A DNA stretch of 64,000 nt from Pandoraea captiosa (lineage in GTDB: Bacteria > Pseudomonadota > Gammaproteobacteria > Burkholderiales > Burkholderiaceae): contig NZ_CABPSQ010000005.1 in the NCBI RefSeq assembly GCF_902459775.1, positions 124,001 to 188,000 of the forward strand. Reading direction: 5' to 3'. Shown in pieces: positions 1 through 10,512 of this stretch (positions within the stretch are counted from its first letter, which is position 1; the number at the start of each line of letters is the position of its first letter). Both the position numbers and the translations under genes were made by a program. Below the pieces are notes generated by a model, which saw only the letters and a list, made by a program, of their open reading frames with translations, made no database searches and was not told the origin of the DNA.

Positions 1-194
1 AGTTGCTGCGACAAGGCGTCCGCCTCGCGGATGCTGCCGTACAGCACAGCTTCCAGGAGAACCTGATCCGCCTTGTCATAGCCAGGGGTGGAGCGCAGGT
101 GAGCATCGATCTCACTCGCGTGGCCGCGCGAAATCAGCCATTGATACACTCCTTGCAGCGCAAATTCGCGCGCGCGGCGCCGTGCACTCTTCAT
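1..194 (-). CDS. nusB: Transcription antitermination factor NusB (5' part only)
   Basis: The visible part starts at an ATG at 194 that overlaps the ribH stop (TAATG) and runs off the left edge of the window. The first residues read [20 protein letters not shown], the conserved amino-terminal helix of NusB that binds boxA RNA and pairs with NusE. About 64 codons are visible out of the family's usual 140 or so. NusB joins the antitermination complex on rRNA operons. The ribH-nusB order with translational coupling is a common proteobacterial arrangement and supports the call. The rest of the gene lies outside the window, so integrity cannot be judged. Confidence 0.93.
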   Translation of the reverse strand, partial: MKSARRRAREFALQGVYQWLISRGHASEIDAHLRSTPGYDKADQVLLEAVLYGSIREADALSQQ

Positions 195-709
195 TACCGA
201 TCTTCCTCTTCTTCGTCTTCGTCTTCATCCGATCCGTCGTCGCCACTGAGCATGTCGATGGCTTCGAGCAGATTGGCCATTTCCACCGCCACGCGGGCTG
301 CATCGCGGCCCTTCTCGGCGGCGCGCACTTCGGCCTGTTCGTCGTTTTCGGTCGTGAGCACCGCGTTGGCGATGGGGATGCCGAAATCGAGACCGATGCG
401 CGTGATGCCGGCACCGCTTTCGTTCGACACCAGCTCAAAGTGATACGTCTCGCCGCGGATGACCGCGCCGAGCGCGATGAGCGCGTCGAACTGGCCGCAT
501 TCGGCCATTTTTTGCAATGCCAGCGGAATTTCCAGTGCGCCGGGCACAGTTACGAGCAATACGTCTTCGCCGTCGACACCCAGGCGTTCGAGTTCGGCCA
601 CGGCGGCTTCGCGCAGCGCGGCGCAAACGGCGTCGTTGAAGCGGGCTTGCACGATACCGACACGCAGGCCTTCACCGTCGAGTTCCGGCTGGTATTGTCC
701 GATTTCCAT
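194..709 (-). CDS. ribH: 6,7-dimethyl-8-ribityllumazine synthase
   Basis: This enzyme condenses 5-amino-6-ribitylaminouracil with 3,4-dihydroxy-2-butanone 4-phosphate to give the immediate precursor of riboflavin. The 171-residue protein has the usual family length plus a strongly acidic tail (a run of Asp and Glu after about residue 155). Recognisable landmarks are QARFN near residue 20, [10 protein letters not shown] near 58 and [12 protein letters not shown] near 80, which carries the catalytic His. The ATG at 709 was chosen because homology begins there; an in-frame upstream extension to 790 has no family similarity. It lies 132 bp downstream of ribBX and overlaps nusB, so the three form one operon. 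The acidic tail is a lineage-specific extension with no known role. Confidence 0.95.
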   Translation of the reverse strand: MEIGQYQPELDGEGLRVGIVQARFNDAVCAALREAAVAELERLGVDGEDVLLVTVPGALEIPLALQKMAECGQFDALIALGAVIRGETYHFELVSNESGAGITRIGLDFGIPIANAVLTTENDEQAEVRAAEKGRDAARVAVEMANLLEAIDMLSGDDGSDEDEDEEEEDR

Positions 710-841
710 AATGGTCTTCCTCAAAAAAGTACCGTCCAGGCGGTGCGGCCAACGTAATGCCGATGCACCCGAGACAGCGATGCTCGGCAAGATGACGCCC
801 CGCCTTTGCGCCTTTGCGGGCGGGCCGTCGAAATGGAATGC

Positions 842-1963
842 TCAGGCAGTCTCGACGCCGGGCATCGGCTGGAAGCCGGTCACCTCGAGGCCATAACCCG
901 CCATGTTGGGGATCTTACGCGGACTCGACAGCACCCGCATTTTACCGACGCCCAACTCGCGCAGGATCTGCGCGCCGACGCCGTGCGTGCGGAAGTCCAC
1001 CGGACGACGCTTCGCACGTGCAGCCTTCTCGGTTTCGTCGAGCGCTTCGAACTGGTTGAACAGATGCTCCGGCGTTTCCACGCAGTTCAGCAGCACGACC
1101 ACGCCCTTGCCGGCCTCGGCAATCGCCTGCATCGCGCCGGCCAGCGTCCACGAGTGCGTGGACACGCCGGTCTCGAGCAGATCCATGACCGACAGCGGCT
1201 CGTGCACGCGCACCAGGGTTTCGTCGTCCGGGCGGGGCGTGCCGCGCACCAGCGCCAGATGCGGGTTGCCGCTCGGCTTGTCGCGATACAACGTTGCCTG
1301 GAACGGTCCCCACGCGGTCTGCATTTCGCGCGACGCCACCGTCTCGATCATCGACTCGGTGCGGCTGCGATAGTGAATGAGATCGACGATCGTGCCGATC
1401 TTGATGTTGTGCTGCTCGGCGAATTCCATCAACTGCGGCAGACGCGCCATCGTGCCGTCGTCGTTCATGATCTCGCAGATGACGGCGGCCGGCGTGAGGC
1501 CCGCCATCGCGGTGAGGTCGCACCCGGCTTCCGTGTGACCGGCGCGCACCAGCACACCGCCGGGCTGCGCCATGATCGGGAACACGTGACCCGGCTGGAC
1601 AATGTCTTCCGGACGCGCATCGCGCGAGATCGCCGTCTGCACCGTATGTGCGCGGTCCGCCGCGGAGATGCCCGTCGTCACGCCTTCCGCCGCCTCGATC
1701 GACAGCGTGAACGCCGTGCCGTATTGCGTGCCGTTGCGGTAAGTCATGAGCGGCAGGTTCAGCTGCTTGCAGCGGGCCTGCGTCAACGTGAGGCAGATCA
1801 GGCCGCGCCCGTACTTGGCCATGAAGTTGATGGCTTCGGGGGTCGCGAATTCGGCTGCCATGACCAGGTCGCCTTCGTTCTCACGATCTTCCTCGTCAAC
1901 GAGGACTACCATGCGGCCGGCCTTCAGCTCGGCAATGATTTCTTCTGTAGTGGCCAACGGCAT
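842..1963 (-). CDS. ribBX: RibBX: 3,4-dihydroxy-2-butanone 4-phosphate synthase with a degenerate GTP cyclohydrolase II-like domain
   Basis: The amino-terminal half (residues 1 to about 205) is a full DHBP synthase with [10 protein letters not shown] near residue 24 and [10 protein letters not shown] near 145, so it can turn ribulose 5-phosphate into the four-carbon riboflavin precursor. The carboxy-terminal half has the overall GCHII layout, but the zinc-binding Cys triad (normally C-x2-G-x8-C-x-C) is replaced by [18 protein letters not shown]. The Arg-x2-Glu-Gly-Arg active loop is also missing. It therefore should not hydrolyse GTP. This matches the RibBX variants known in Proteobacteria, in which a separate RibA does that step. 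It is the first gene of ribBX-ribH-nusB. Confidence 0.9.
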   Translation of the reverse strand: MPLATTEEIIAELKAGRMVVLVDEEDRENEGDLVMAAEFATPEAINFMAKYGRGLICLTLTQARCKQLNLPLMTYRNGTQYGTAFTLSIEAAEGVTTGISAADRAHTVQTAISRDARPEDIVQPGHVFPIMAQPGGVLVRAGHTEAGCDLTAMAGLTPAAVICEIMNDDGTMARLPQLMEFAEQHNIKIGTIVDLIHYRSRTESMIETVASREMQTAWGPFQATLYRDKPSGNPHLALVRGTPRPDDETLVRVHEPLSVMDLLETGVSTHSWTLAGAMQAIAEAGKGVVVLLNCVETPEHLFNQFEALDETEKAARAKRRPVDFRTHGVGAQILRELGVGKMRVLSSPRKIPNMAGYGLEVTGFQPMPGVETA

Positions 1964-2109
1964 AGCGGCAACGCGGGGGCTGAATTTGGAAAGGCTCTAT
2001 TCTACGCCAAGCGGATGCCCGCCAGCGTCCGATCTCTTGTTTCGAACCACGGAAATCCATTGATATGAAGGTATTGACCTAAGTAATTGCGGCAACTATA
2101 GTTAGGCAC

Positions 2110-2448
2110 ATGGCTAACCAATCCATCCCCTTCGACCGAATCTTTCAGGCGCTGTCCGACCCCACACGTCGGGCGGTCGTCGAGCGCCTGACGATGGGAC
2201 CGGCGTCGGTCAGCGAACTGGCGCGTCCGTTTTCCATGGCGCTGCCGTCGTTCTCGCAGCATCTGAACGTGCTGGAGGAAAGCGGGCTGGTCGTCTCGCG
2301 CAAGACCGGGCGCGTGCGAACGTACGCGCTGGAGACACAGACGCTCGCGGGCGCACAGGATTGGCTCCAGTTGCAGCGCGACAAATGGACGCGCCGCCTC
2401 GACCAACTCGACAACTATCTGCTACAGATGAAGGAGACGCGACCATGA
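2110..2448 (+). CDS. ArsR/SmtB-family transcriptional repressor
   Basis: This 112-residue winged-helix protein contains [16 protein letters not shown] near residue 12, the conserved start of the ArsR fold, and a recognition helix around [15 protein letters not shown]. No Cys cluster for metal binding is present. It belongs to the metal-independent ArsR branch that is usually paired with an SRPBCC (AHSA1) gene. Here the next gene starts inside its stop codon (ATGA overlap at 2445), so the two are translationally coupled. It probably autoregulates the pair. The start lies 9 bases downstream of an AT-rich stretch that also serves as the ribBX upstream region. Confidence 0.88.
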   Translation: MANQSIPFDRIFQALSDPTRRAVVERLTMGPASVSELARPFSMALPSFSQHLNVLEESGLVVSRKTGRVRTYALETQTLAGAQDWLQLQRDKWTRRLDQLDNYLLQMKETRP

Positions 2449-2969
2449 GCCTTGCCAAGCCGTCGAATCAATCCACCCAAACCAGCCTATTCTCGGTCGA
2501 TCCGAAACTGGACCTCGTCCTCGAGCGCTATGTCGATGTGCCGTGCGAGCGTGTCTGGGCGGCGTGGACGCAGCCGGAACATCTCAAGAAGTGGTTCACG
2601 CCAGCGCCTTGGAAAACGGTCGAGTGCGAGATCGATCTGCGTCCCGGCGGACGGTTTCATACCGTGATGCGCTCGCCGGAGGGGCAGGAGTATCCGAACG
2701 TCGGCTGTTATCTGGAAGTGGTCGAAAACGCGCGGCTCGTGTGGACGAACGCGGTGTTGCCCGGATATCGTCCGGCGCCCGCCCCCGAGGCCGAACATGG
2801 CGGTTTTCAGTTCACGGCGGCGGTGCTCATGGAAGCGCAGGGCAAGGGCACGCGCTACACCGCGATTGCGATTCACGGCAACGAAGCGACGCGTGCGCAG
2901 CATGAAGCCATGGGCTTCCACGACGGCTGGGGCAAGGCGCTCGATCAACTGGTCGATCTCATGAAGTGA
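2445..2969 (+). CDS. SRPBCC (AHSA1/START-like) domain protein
   Basis: The protein has 174 residues. The body contains [25 protein letters not shown] near residue 25, the hallmark start of AHSA1-type SRPBCC domains, and ends with the long helix [16 protein letters not shown] typical of the family. These proteins form a hydrophobic cavity that binds lipids or aromatic ligands; the true ligand is unknown here. The ATG at 2445 is coupled to the ArsR stop codon. The gene is followed at once by a strong terminator shared with the convergent livF. ArsR plus AHSA1 pairs are widespread, but no general function can be assigned. Confidence 0.85.
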   Translation: MSLAKPSNQSTQTSLFSVDPKLDLVLERYVDVPCERVWAAWTQPEHLKKWFTPAPWKTVECEIDLRPGGRFHTVMRSPEGQEYPNVGCYLEVVENARLVWTNAVLPGYRPAPAPEAEHGGFQFTAAVLMEAQGKGTRYTAIAIHGNEATRAQHEAMGFHDGWGKALDQLVDLMK

Positions 2970-2994
2970 CGTCGGACCGATGTGATCGTTGTGA

Positions 2995-3037
2995 CGAAAA
3001 AAGGGGGACGTGCCCGAAGGCGCGTCCCCCTTTTTCG
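2995..3037. terminator. Bidirectional rho-independent terminator between the SRPBCC gene and livF
   Basis: Perfect arms around GGGGGACG and CGTCCCCC are flanked by A6 on the left and T5 on the right, so the hairpin can end transcription from both convergent operons. Confidence 0.9.
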
Positions 3038-3098
3038 TCGCCGGGTGGCGAATCACGGCATCACACGCCGCTCATGCAGCAATCATGCATGCACCCAC

Positions 3099-3800
3099 TC
3101 ATGCGCCCAAGTAAGCGCGCTTGATGTCGTCGTTGGCGAGCAGGTTATCGGCCGAATCGGCGAGCACGACACGACCGGTTTCGAGTACATAGCCGCGGTC
3201 GGCCACATGCAGCGCCTTGTTGGCATTCTGCTCCACCAGAAACACCGTCACGCCTTCCTCGCGAATCGCGCGAATGATGTCGAAGATTTGCGCGATCACG
3301 AGCGGCGCCAGACCGAGCGTCGGTTCGTCGAGCAACAGCAAACGCGGGCGGCTCATCAGGGCGCGTCCGATGGCCAGCATCTGCTGCTCGCCGCCGGACA
3401 TCGTGCCGGCGCGCTGTTTGCCGCGTTGTGCCAGTCGGGGGAACAACTTGAAGACGTGGTCCATACCGGCGTCGATTTCGTCGTTGGACGCGAAGAAGCC
3501 GCCCATCTTCAGATTCTCGATGACGGTCAGGCTCGGAAACACCCGACGGCCCTCCGGCGAAATCGCCAGGCCCATGCGCATGATTTCGTGCGTCGGGCGC
3601 GCAGTGATGTCGTTGCCTTCGAACATCACACGACCGCTCGACGCGCGTGGTGTGCCGCACACGGTCATCATCAGCGTGGTCTTGCCCGCGCCGTTGCTGC
3701 CGATGAGGGTGACGATCTCGCCCTTGTTCACTTCGATCGATACGCCGCTGAGCGCCTCGACGGCCCCGTAATGGGTATGGATCTGTTCCAGCTTGAGCAT
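3099..3800 (-). CDS. livF: Branched-chain amino acid ABC transporter ATP-binding protein LivF
   Basis: One of the two cytoplasmic ATPases of a LivKHMGF-type importer, 233 residues. The Walker A motif GSNGAGKTT lies at about residue 34, the signature MSGGEQQML near 137 and Walker B LLLLDEPTLGLAP near 155, all intact. It is the last gene of the operon, and its ATG overlaps the livG stop (TAATG at 3798-3802). Family transporters take up leucine, isoleucine and valine, but many paralogues carry aromatic acids, amides or urea, so the substrate stays open. Confidence 0.93.
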   Translation of the reverse strand: MLKLEQIHTHYGAVEALSGVSIEVNKGEIVTLIGSNGAGKTTLMMTVCGTPRASSGRVMFEGNDITARPTHEIMRMGLAISPEGRRVFPSLTVIENLKMGGFFASNDEIDAGMDHVFKLFPRLAQRGKQRAGTMSGGEQQMLAIGRALMSRPRLLLLDEPTLGLAPLVIAQIFDIIRAIREEGVTVFLVEQNANKALHVADRGYVLETGRVVLADSADNLLANDDIKRAYLGA

Positions 3801-4567
3801 TATTCCTCCCCGAGGTAGGCCTTGATGACGCGCGGGTCGTTGCGCACCTCGTCGGGCTTGCCGGTCATGATCGGCTTGCCGTGTTCCATCACGAGAATCC
3901 GGTCGGAGACCCCCATCACGAGACTCATGTCGTGTTCGATGAGCAGCACCGAAATGCCGAACTCATGGCGCAGCTTGTCGACCAGCTGCTGCAATTCGAC
4001 CTTCTCCTGCGGATTCAGGCCGGCTGCCGGCTCGTCGAGCATGAGCAGGCGCGGCTCGGTGATCATGCAGCGCGCAATCTCGAGACGGCGTTGGTGCCCG
4101 TACGACAGCGTGCCCGCTTCCCGGTTGGCAACCGGGGTGAGGCCGAGGCGGTCGAGCCACATCTTGGCGCGTTCGAGCGCCTTGCGCTCCGCGCGTCGGA
4201 ATGCGCCCGTGGAGAACAGCCCCTGGAGAAAGCCGGTGTGCACGGTCATGTGCTGTGCCACGAGCAGGTTCTCCACGACCGTCAACTGACGGAAGAGGCG
4301 GATGTTCTGGAACGTACGCACCAGACCGCGCCGCGCGACCATGTGGCTCGGCAGACCGGTGATATCGGCGCCATCGAGGGTGATCGTGCCGCCGGTCGGA
4401 CGGTAAAAGCCGCCAACGCAGTTGAAGACGGTCGTTTTGCCGGCGCCGTTCGGGCCGATGATCGCAAAGACCTCGTTCTTGCGGACGTCGAACTCGACGC
4501 CGTCGACGGCGAGCAGACCGCCGAAGCGCATCTGCAGGCCGGAGAGTTTCAACAGTTCTGCACTCAT
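3800..4567 (-). CDS. livG: Branched-chain amino acid ABC transporter ATP-binding protein LivG
   Basis: The second ATPase of the importer, 255 residues. Walker [10 protein letters not shown] is at residues 38-46, the signature [13 protein letters not shown] near 155, and Walker [14 protein letters not shown] near 172. The ATG at 4567 is preferred over an upstream in-frame start at 4621 because it overlaps the livM stop (ATGA) and homology starts at [10 protein letters not shown]. Overlaps on both sides show tight translational coupling with livM and livF. Confidence 0.93.
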   Translation of the reverse strand: MSAELLKLSGLQMRFGGLLAVDGVEFDVRKNEVFAIIGPNGAGKTTVFNCVGGFYRPTGGTITLDGADITGLPSHMVARRGLVRTFQNIRLFRQLTVVENLLVAQHMTVHTGFLQGLFSTGAFRRAERKALERAKMWLDRLGLTPVANREAGTLSYGHQRRLEIARCMITEPRLLMLDEPAAGLNPQEKVELQQLVDKLRHEFGISVLLIEHDMSLVMGVSDRILVMEHGKPIMTGKPDEVRNDPRVIKAYLGEE

Positions 4568-5838
4568 TGCGGCAACTCCACATGCGGGCGGGTGGCAGGC
4601 AGCAGACCTTGCGGACGCCACATCATCATCAGCACCATCACCAGACCGAAGATCAGCATGCGGTACTCGGCGAAGTCGCGCGCGACTTCCGGCAGGATCG
4701 TGAGCAGAATGGCTGCGAGAATCACGCCGATCTGCGAGCCCATGCCGCCGAGCACGACCACGGCGAGAATCAGTGCCGACTCGATGAACGTGAACGACTC
4801 GGGCGTGACCAGCCCCTGACGCGCCGCGAAGAACGCGCCGGCGAGTCCGGCGAACGAGGCCCCCAGCGTGAACGCGGAGAGCTTGATGCGCGTGGGGTTC
4901 AGGCCGAGCGAGCGGCAGGCGATTTCGTCTTCGCGCAGGGCTTCCCAGGCACGGCCGATCGGCATGCGGATCAGACGGCTCGTCACGAACAGCGTGAAGC
5001 CCACCAGTGCAAACGCGAGCAGGTAGAGGAAAATCACCATGTGCGATCCGCTGTACGGCAGCCCGATCAGATCATGGAACGTTTTCGCGCCTTCGACACT
5101 GGCCGAGCGTGCCATTTCGAAGCCGAACACGCTGGGCTTCGGAATGCCCGACACGCCGTCGGGGCCGCCGGTGAGGCTGGTCAGGTTGTTGAGCAGCAGA
5201 CGGATGATTTCACCGAAGCCGAGCGTCACGATGGCGAGATAGTCGCCACGCAGGCGCAGCACCGGGAAACCCAGCAGGAAGCCGAAGGTCGCCGACATGA
5301 GCGCAGCGAGCGGCAGGCATTCCCAGAACGTGAGTCCGAAGTACTGGTTGAGCAGGGCGTACGTATAACCGCCCACGGCGTAGAAGCCGACGTAACCCAG
5401 ATCGAGCAGGCCCGCGAATCCTACGACGATGTTCAGGCCGAGGCCCAGCACGCAGTAGATGAGGGCGAGCGTGGCAACGTCCACCGCGCCGCGCGAGCCG
5501 ATGAACGGCCACACCAGCCCGACGGCGAGCAGCACCCACATCGCGATGAGCTGCTGACGGCGGCCCATCGTGGGCATCGTCGGCAACGTCACCGCGCGTT
5601 TCGTGCGCAGCAGGAACGGCTTGATCAACTGGAAGACGAACACGATGGCGGTCGCGATCCAGACCGGACGCCAGTGTTGCTCCAGCACGACCTTGTAGCC
5701 ATCGAGCTTCAGTTGCAGGCCCAGGATGGGGGCCGTGAGGATGATCGTCACGATTGCGGCGATGACCGCACCCTTGAGCGTCTCTCCTGCCGGCGCACGG
5801 TTGGCGGCGCCGGACTTCATGGTGAGTTGTTGTGTCAT
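4564..5838 (-). CDS. livM: Branched-chain amino acid ABC transporter permease LivM
   Basis: An inner-membrane permease of 424 residues. The first 110 or so residues hold two or three extra membrane segments (an amino-terminal extension of the DUF3382 kind seen in E. coli LivM). The conserved permease core then follows, with [20 protein letters not shown] near 130 and the EAA-like loop [20 protein letters not shown] near 300. That loop contacts the ATPases. It sits 8 bp downstream of livH and overlaps livG. Confidence 0.93.
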   Translation of the reverse strand: MTQQLTMKSGAANRAPAGETLKGAVIAAIVTIILTAPILGLQLKLDGYKVVLEQHWRPVWIATAIVFVFQLIKPFLLRTKRAVTLPTMPTMGRRQQLIAMWVLLAVGLVWPFIGSRGAVDVATLALIYCVLGLGLNIVVGFAGLLDLGYVGFYAVGGYTYALLNQYFGLTFWECLPLAALMSATFGFLLGFPVLRLRGDYLAIVTLGFGEIIRLLLNNLTSLTGGPDGVSGIPKPSVFGFEMARSASVEGAKTFHDLIGLPYSGSHMVIFLYLLAFALVGFTLFVTSRLIRMPIGRAWEALREDEIACRSLGLNPTRIKLSAFTLGASFAGLAGAFFAARQGLVTPESFTFIESALILAVVVLGGMGSQIGVILAAILLTILPEVARDFAEYRMLIFGLVMVLMMMWRPQGLLPATRPHVELPQ

Positions 5839-5846
5839 GGTCGACC

Positions 5847-6770
<924 letters not shown>

Positions 6771-6811
6771 GCGGGAAGCCTCGCGACTAGCGGGGGCCGA
6801 GCGCGAATGCG

Positions 6812-6839
6812 AGCCGCCCGCCGGGGGCGGCGGGCGGCT
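6812..6839 (-). terminator. Intercistronic hairpin between livK and livHMGF
   Basis: Two perfect 11-base arms (AGCCGCCCGCC and its complement) enclose a 6-base loop. There is no T-run, so it is more likely an mRNA-stabilising or partial-attenuation structure than a full terminator. Such hairpins after binding-protein genes are a common way to keep the binding protein in excess. Confidence 0.65.
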
Positions 6840-6874
6840 GGGGGTGATTCGCTGGCCGGTAAAGCGTCAGGGAA

Positions 6875-7996
6875 TCAGTTGGCGGCGGTCTTGGTAGCGT
6901 CCTTGTGCCACGTGAACACCACGAACTTGAACGACTTCAGATCGCCGGCTGCGTCATACGCAACCTTGCCGATCGGCGTGTCGAACGTGTTGGCGTGGAG
7001 ATACTTGGCAACCTTTTCCGAGTCCGTGCTCTTCGCGCCGGCGATGCTGTCGGCGATCAGCTTGACACCGGTATAAGCCGGCATCTGGAACGGGCCGTTC
7101 GGGTCACGCTTGGCGTCGGCGAAAGCTTTCACCAGTTTGGCGTTGGCCGGGTCCGCTGCGAAGTCGGCCGGCAGCGTCACGAGCATGCCTTCCGAGGCAG
7201 GGCCGGCGATGGCCGTCACGTCCTTGTTGCCCACGCCTTCCGGTCCCATGAACGTGGCCTTCACGCCTTGCTCACGTGCCTGACGCAACAGCAGACCCAT
7301 TTCCGGGTGGTAGCCGCCGAAGTAGACGAAGTCCACGCCTTGCGACTTGAGCTTGGTGATGACCGCCGAGTAGTCCGAGTCACCGGCGTTGATGCCTTCG
7401 AACAGCACGACCGGCACCTTGGCGGCGTCCAGATCCTTCTTCACCGAGGTGGCGATGCCCTGACCGTACGACTGCTTGTCGTGCAGCACGGCGACCTTCT
7501 TCGGCTTGACCTTGTTGATGATGTACTGAGCGGCTGCCGGACCTTGCTGGTCGTCACGGCCGATCGTGCGGAAGATGAAGTGGCGCTTCTTGCCTTCGGT
7601 CAGCTGGGGTGCGGTGGCCGACGGCGTGATCATCACGACGCCTTCGTTCTCGTAGATGTCCGATGCCGGGATGGTCGAGCCCGAGCACACGTGACCGATC
7701 ACATACTTGATCTTCTGGCTGACGATCTTGTTGGCGACGGCGACAGCCTGCTTCGGCTCGCATGCGTCGTCCATGAACACGGCTTCGAGCTTGTTGCCGT
7801 TGGCGCCACCAGCGGCGTTGACCTGTTCGATCGCGGTCAGCGCACCGGCCTTGACCATGTCGCCGTACTGAGCAACCGAGCCGCTGAACGGGCCGGCGAT
7901 GGCGATCTTGACGGTCTCGGCGTTGGCGGCCGTTCCGAGGAGGGCGAGAGCAGCGGCGACGAACAGGGATTTGTGACGGAACTGCATTGTGGACAT
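6875..7996 (-). CDS. livK: Branched-chain amino acid type periplasmic binding protein LivK
   Basis: The 373-residue periplasmic receptor of the importer. A signal peptide (residues 1-26, ending ANAET) leads into the type I binding fold: VKIAIAGPFSGSVAQYGDMV, then GVVMITPSATAPQLT around residue 130 and YGQGIATSVKKDL near 190. The three repeats of substrate-binding features typical of Leu/Ile/Val proteins are present. It is the first gene of livKHMGF. The upstream 400 bp hold no gene and should contain the operon promoter. Confidence 0.93.
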   Translation of the reverse strand: MSTMQFRHKSLFVAAALALLGTAANAETVKIAIAGPFSGSVAQYGDMVKAGALTAIEQVNAAGGANGNKLEAVFMDDACEPKQAVAVANKIVSQKIKYVIGHVCSGSTIPASDIYENEGVVMITPSATAPQLTEGKKRHFIFRTIGRDDQQGPAAAQYIINKVKPKKVAVLHDKQSYGQGIATSVKKDLDAAKVPVVLFEGINAGDSDYSAVITKLKSQGVDFVYFGGYHPEMGLLLRQAREQGVKATFMGPEGVGNKDVTAIAGPASEGMLVTLPADFAADPANAKLVKAFADAKRDPNGPFQMPAYTGVKLIADSIAGAKSTDSEKVAKYLHANTFDTPIGKVAYDAAGDLKSFKFVVFTWHKDATKTAAN

Positions 7997-8401
7997 CTCC
8001 TTGATTTGTATTTTTTGACTACCCGCGCATGCGGGGGTCTTAATCGACTGCTGAACCTGGTCGGTATTGGATCATTCTGCCGTTGCCGGCTCGAACGATG
8101 CGCCATAGTAGCGTAATACGCCCCCCAATAGAAACAGCTATCCAGAGCCCCCTCGAAACCCGCGTGGATAAAGGGTTTCAAAAGGGTCAAAAGAAGAAAA
8201 TAAGAGTCGTCACAGCAATACTCCGTAGTACTACGCAGATCAAAGCAGGGGCGCCAGCCGGCGAAATCGGCAAATCGGGGTCACGTTGATGTTCGTCGGC
8301 CGATCGCGCATCAGGACATTTTGGATACAATCCTGCGTGAATTGAAATCCAATTTGGATGTTTTGCATTCAGCCGCTGGACTCGTTCCCCTCGTTGACGG
8401 C
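7997..8401. other. Intergenic region with the livK promoter side and two palindromes
   Basis: No convincing gene is seen here. A perfect 12-bp palindrome CGTAGTACTACG lies at 8224-8235, about 230 bp upstream of livK, and ATCCAA-T-TTGGAT at 8347-8359 lies just beyond the LysR stop. Both could be regulator sites. Short reading frames in this stretch lack ribosome-binding sites and family similarity. Confidence 0.5.
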
Positions 8402-9307
8402 TTACATCGGCAAGGTGTGCCGATGATTGCGCGACTGTCGTATCAGCGCGAGAAACGCGGCCAGAATCGGTGAATCGTCGTCGCGCCGGTACATGCAATT
8501 GAGCTCGATCGAGCGCAGACGCTTCGATTTCAGCGGGCGATACACCACGCCGGGCAGGCGCAGATTCGCCGCCGACTCGGTGGTCACACACACACCGAAG
8601 CGACTCGCCACCAGCGCCATCGACGTCACCACGTCCTCCACCTCCTGCTCCACGCGCAACGTGAGCCCTTCCGCGCGGAAGGCGGCCGTCACTTCCTCGG
8701 CAAGGCCGGGCACCGGCGCGTTCGGATAGAGAATCATCCGTTCGTTGTCGAGATCGGCGAGCGTGAGCGAGGCGCGCTTGCACAGCGCATGCCCTTCATA
8801 GAGCGCGACGAGAAACGGCTCGCGATGAATCCAGTCGACGACAAGATCCGGTTCGTCGGGAATCAGACGGTTAAAACCGATGGCGATGCGTCGCTCGCGC
8901 AACGCGGCGATCTGTTCCGTCTTGGAGAGGTTGTGCAGGCCGATCTTGACTTCGGGGCGCTCGGTGTGAAAGCCCGCCAGCAGCCGGGGAATGACATCGA
9001 GAATGCCCGAACTGAAAATGCCCACGTCGAGCCGCCCGATGTATCCCTCGCCGGCCAGGCGCGTTTGCTCCTCCGCCCGGCGCGTGAGCGACAGAATGTT
9101 CGGCACTTCGGCGAGCAGAGTCTGACCGGCGGCGGTGAGCGTGGCGCCCTTGGGCGTGCGCACGAACAGCGGCGTGCCCAACTGCGCTTCGAGGGCGTGG
9201 ATGTGGCGGGTGAGCGGGGGCTGCGCCATGTTCAGCCGCTCGGCGGCGCGCCCGAAATGGCCTTCCTGCGCCACGGCGAGGAAGTACCGCATTTGCTTGA
9301 TATCCAT
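8402..9307 (-). CDS. LysR-family transcriptional regulator
   Basis: A 301-residue LysR regulator. The winged helix spans residues 1-60 (MDIKQMRYFLAVAQEGHFGR then AAERLNMAQPPLTRHIHALE) and the inducer-binding domain follows from about residue 90. The ATG at 9307 was chosen because the family begins there; an in-frame extension to 9415 runs through the promoter. It is divergent from the tautomerase-hydratase-decarboxylase operon, and a perfect T-N11-A palindrome lies between them. It probably activates that operon in response to an aromatic intermediate, and represses itself. The inducer is unknown. Confidence 0.9.
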   Translation of the reverse strand: MDIKQMRYFLAVAQEGHFGRAAERLNMAQPPLTRHIHALEAQLGTPLFVRTPKGATLTAAGQTLLAEVPNILSLTRRAEEQTRLAGEGYIGRLDVGIFSSGILDVIPRLLAGFHTERPEVKIGLHNLSKTEQIAALRERRIAIGFNRLIPDEPDLVVDWIHREPFLVALYEGHALCKRASLTLADLDNERMILYPNAPVPGLAEEVTAAFRAEGLTLRVEQEVEDVVTSMALVASRFGVCVTTESAANLRLPGVVYRPLKSKRLRSIELNCMYRRDDDSPILAAFLALIRQSRNHRHTLPM

Positions 9308-9349
9308 GTGTCGTCCTGGGCATTCGTTCCAACGCCCGATCCTGTGTCT

Positions 9350-9366
9350 GATACCGAAATGGTATC
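9350..9366. promoter_or_regulatory. LysR operator between the divergent LysR gene and meta-pathway operon
   Basis: GATACC-GAAAT-GGTATC is a perfect 6-5-6 inverted repeat that contains the T-N11-A LysR core. Extra GGTAT half-sites at 9382 and 9392 lie 21 and 31 bp further toward the operon, like activation half-sites on the same DNA face. Confidence 0.7.
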
Positions 9367-9472
9367 GGAATCTCGGAAATTGGTATTGGACGGTATCCGG
9401 TTGCGCGCGCATCATGGGCGCACGAAGCTTTCAGCACTCGTACTCGTTTGGGCATTTTCAGGGGATACCAAC

Positions 9473-9682
9473 ATGCCGATCGTACATATCAACCTGGTGG
9501 AAGGTCGAGACGACGCCACCGTGAAAGCCTGTGTGAAGGCGGTGGCACGCACGGTGCACGAGACCCTCGGCGCGCCGCTCGAATCGATTCGCGTTTTCGC
9601 CACGCAGGTCCCGGCTGCGCACTGGGCCGTGGGCGAGCGCACCAAGGATGAGCCGGCCGCGCCGGCCAAGGCAGGCGTGTGA
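9473..9682 (+). CDS. 4-oxalocrotonate tautomerase family enzyme
   Basis: A 69-residue tautomerase whose catalytic base is the amino-terminal Pro after Met removal ([12 protein letters not shown]). Counting from that Pro, Arg11 and Arg39 are in the positions used by 4-oxalocrotonate tautomerase, while residue 50 is Trp instead of the usual Phe. It would interconvert 2-hydroxymuconate and 2-oxo-3-hexenedioate. The tail (after residue 55) is slightly longer than the classical 62 residues. The stop codon overlaps the start of the hydratase gene (TGATG), so the three genes are coupled. XylH/DmpI is the closest named family, but the exact substrate is not certain. Confidence 0.85.
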   Translation: MPIVHINLVEGRDDATVKACVKAVARTVHETLGAPLESIRVFATQVPAAHWAVGERTKDEPAAPAKAGV

Positions 9683-10512
9683 TGAGCGCTACGACACCTC
9701 GCGACGCCGCCACGCAGGCGCGTCTGCAACAGGCCGCCGACGCGCTGCTCGAAGCCGAACGTTCGCGCCGCTTCATCGCCCCGCTGCGCGAGACGTTCGC
9801 GCCGCTGACCATCGACGACGCCTACGCGATTCAGCGCATCAATACGGAACGGCGTCTGGCGGCCGGACGCCGCATCGTGGGCTGCAAGATCGGCCTGACG
9901 TCGGTTGCCGTGCAGAAGCAACTCGGCGTCGACCAGCCGGACTTCGGCATGCTTTTCGACGACATGGGCTACGGCGATGGAGAACCGATTCCGGCGTCGA
10001 TCCTCACGCAACCGAAGATCGAGGCCGAGATTGCCTTCGTGTTCGGCCGCGATCTGAACGTCGACAATCCGGGACAGCTCGATGTGCTGAACGCCATCGA
10101 ATACGCGCTGCCTGCGCTGGAAATCGTTGGCAGCCGCGTGGCCGACTGGAACATTCGCATTACCGATACGATCGCCGATAACGCATCGTCGTCCGCTTAT
10201 GTGCTCGGCAATACGCCGAAAAAACTCTCCGAGTTCGACGTGCGCATGTGCGGCATGGTGCTGGAGCGTCGTGGCGAGCCGGTGTCGGTGGGCGCGGGCG
10301 CAGCCTGTCTGGGCAGCCCGATCAACGCCGTCGTGTGGCTTGCCCGCACCATGGCCGCCGTGGGGACACCGCTCAAGGCCGGCGATCTGGTGCTCTCCGG
10401 TGCGCTTGGCCCGATGGCCGCGGTCACTCCGGGCGACATCTTCGAGACACGCATCAACGGCCTGGGCTCGGTCCGCGCCGTCTTTGAACCTGCCAGCGAG
10501 GCTGCACGATGA
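9682..10512 (+). CDS. 2-keto-4-pentenoate hydratase (DmpE/XylJ/MhpD family)
   Basis: A 276-residue member of the hydratase/decarboxylase fold. [20 protein letters not shown] near residue 69 and [20 protein letters not shown] near 152 match the DmpE-type hydratases that add water to 2-oxopent-4-enoate to give 4-hydroxy-2-oxovalerate. Acidic metal ligands sit in [10 protein letters not shown] near 112. It starts inside the tautomerase stop and overlaps the decarboxylase start by four bases. In the classical pathway hydratase and decarboxylase form a complex, which fits this tight coupling. Confidence 0.87.
   Translation: MSATTPRDAATQARLQQAADALLEAERSRRFIAPLRETFAPLTIDDAYAIQRINTERRLAAGRRIVGCKIGLTSVAVQKQLGVDQPDFGMLFDDMGYGDGEPIPASILTQPKIEAEIAFVFGRDLNVDNPGQLDVLNAIEYALPALEIVGSRVADWNIRITDTIADNASSSAYVLGNTPKKLSEFDVRMCGMVLERRGEPVSVGAGAACLGSPINAVVWLARTMAAVGTPLKAGDLVLSGALGPMAAVTPGDIFETRINGLGSVRAVFEPASEAAR

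Noticed and set aside
1964-2109. Possible FMN riboswitch ahead of ribBX
   Set aside because: The gap is only 146 bp and shared with the divergent ArsR gene; none of the conserved FMN aptamer blocks was seen.
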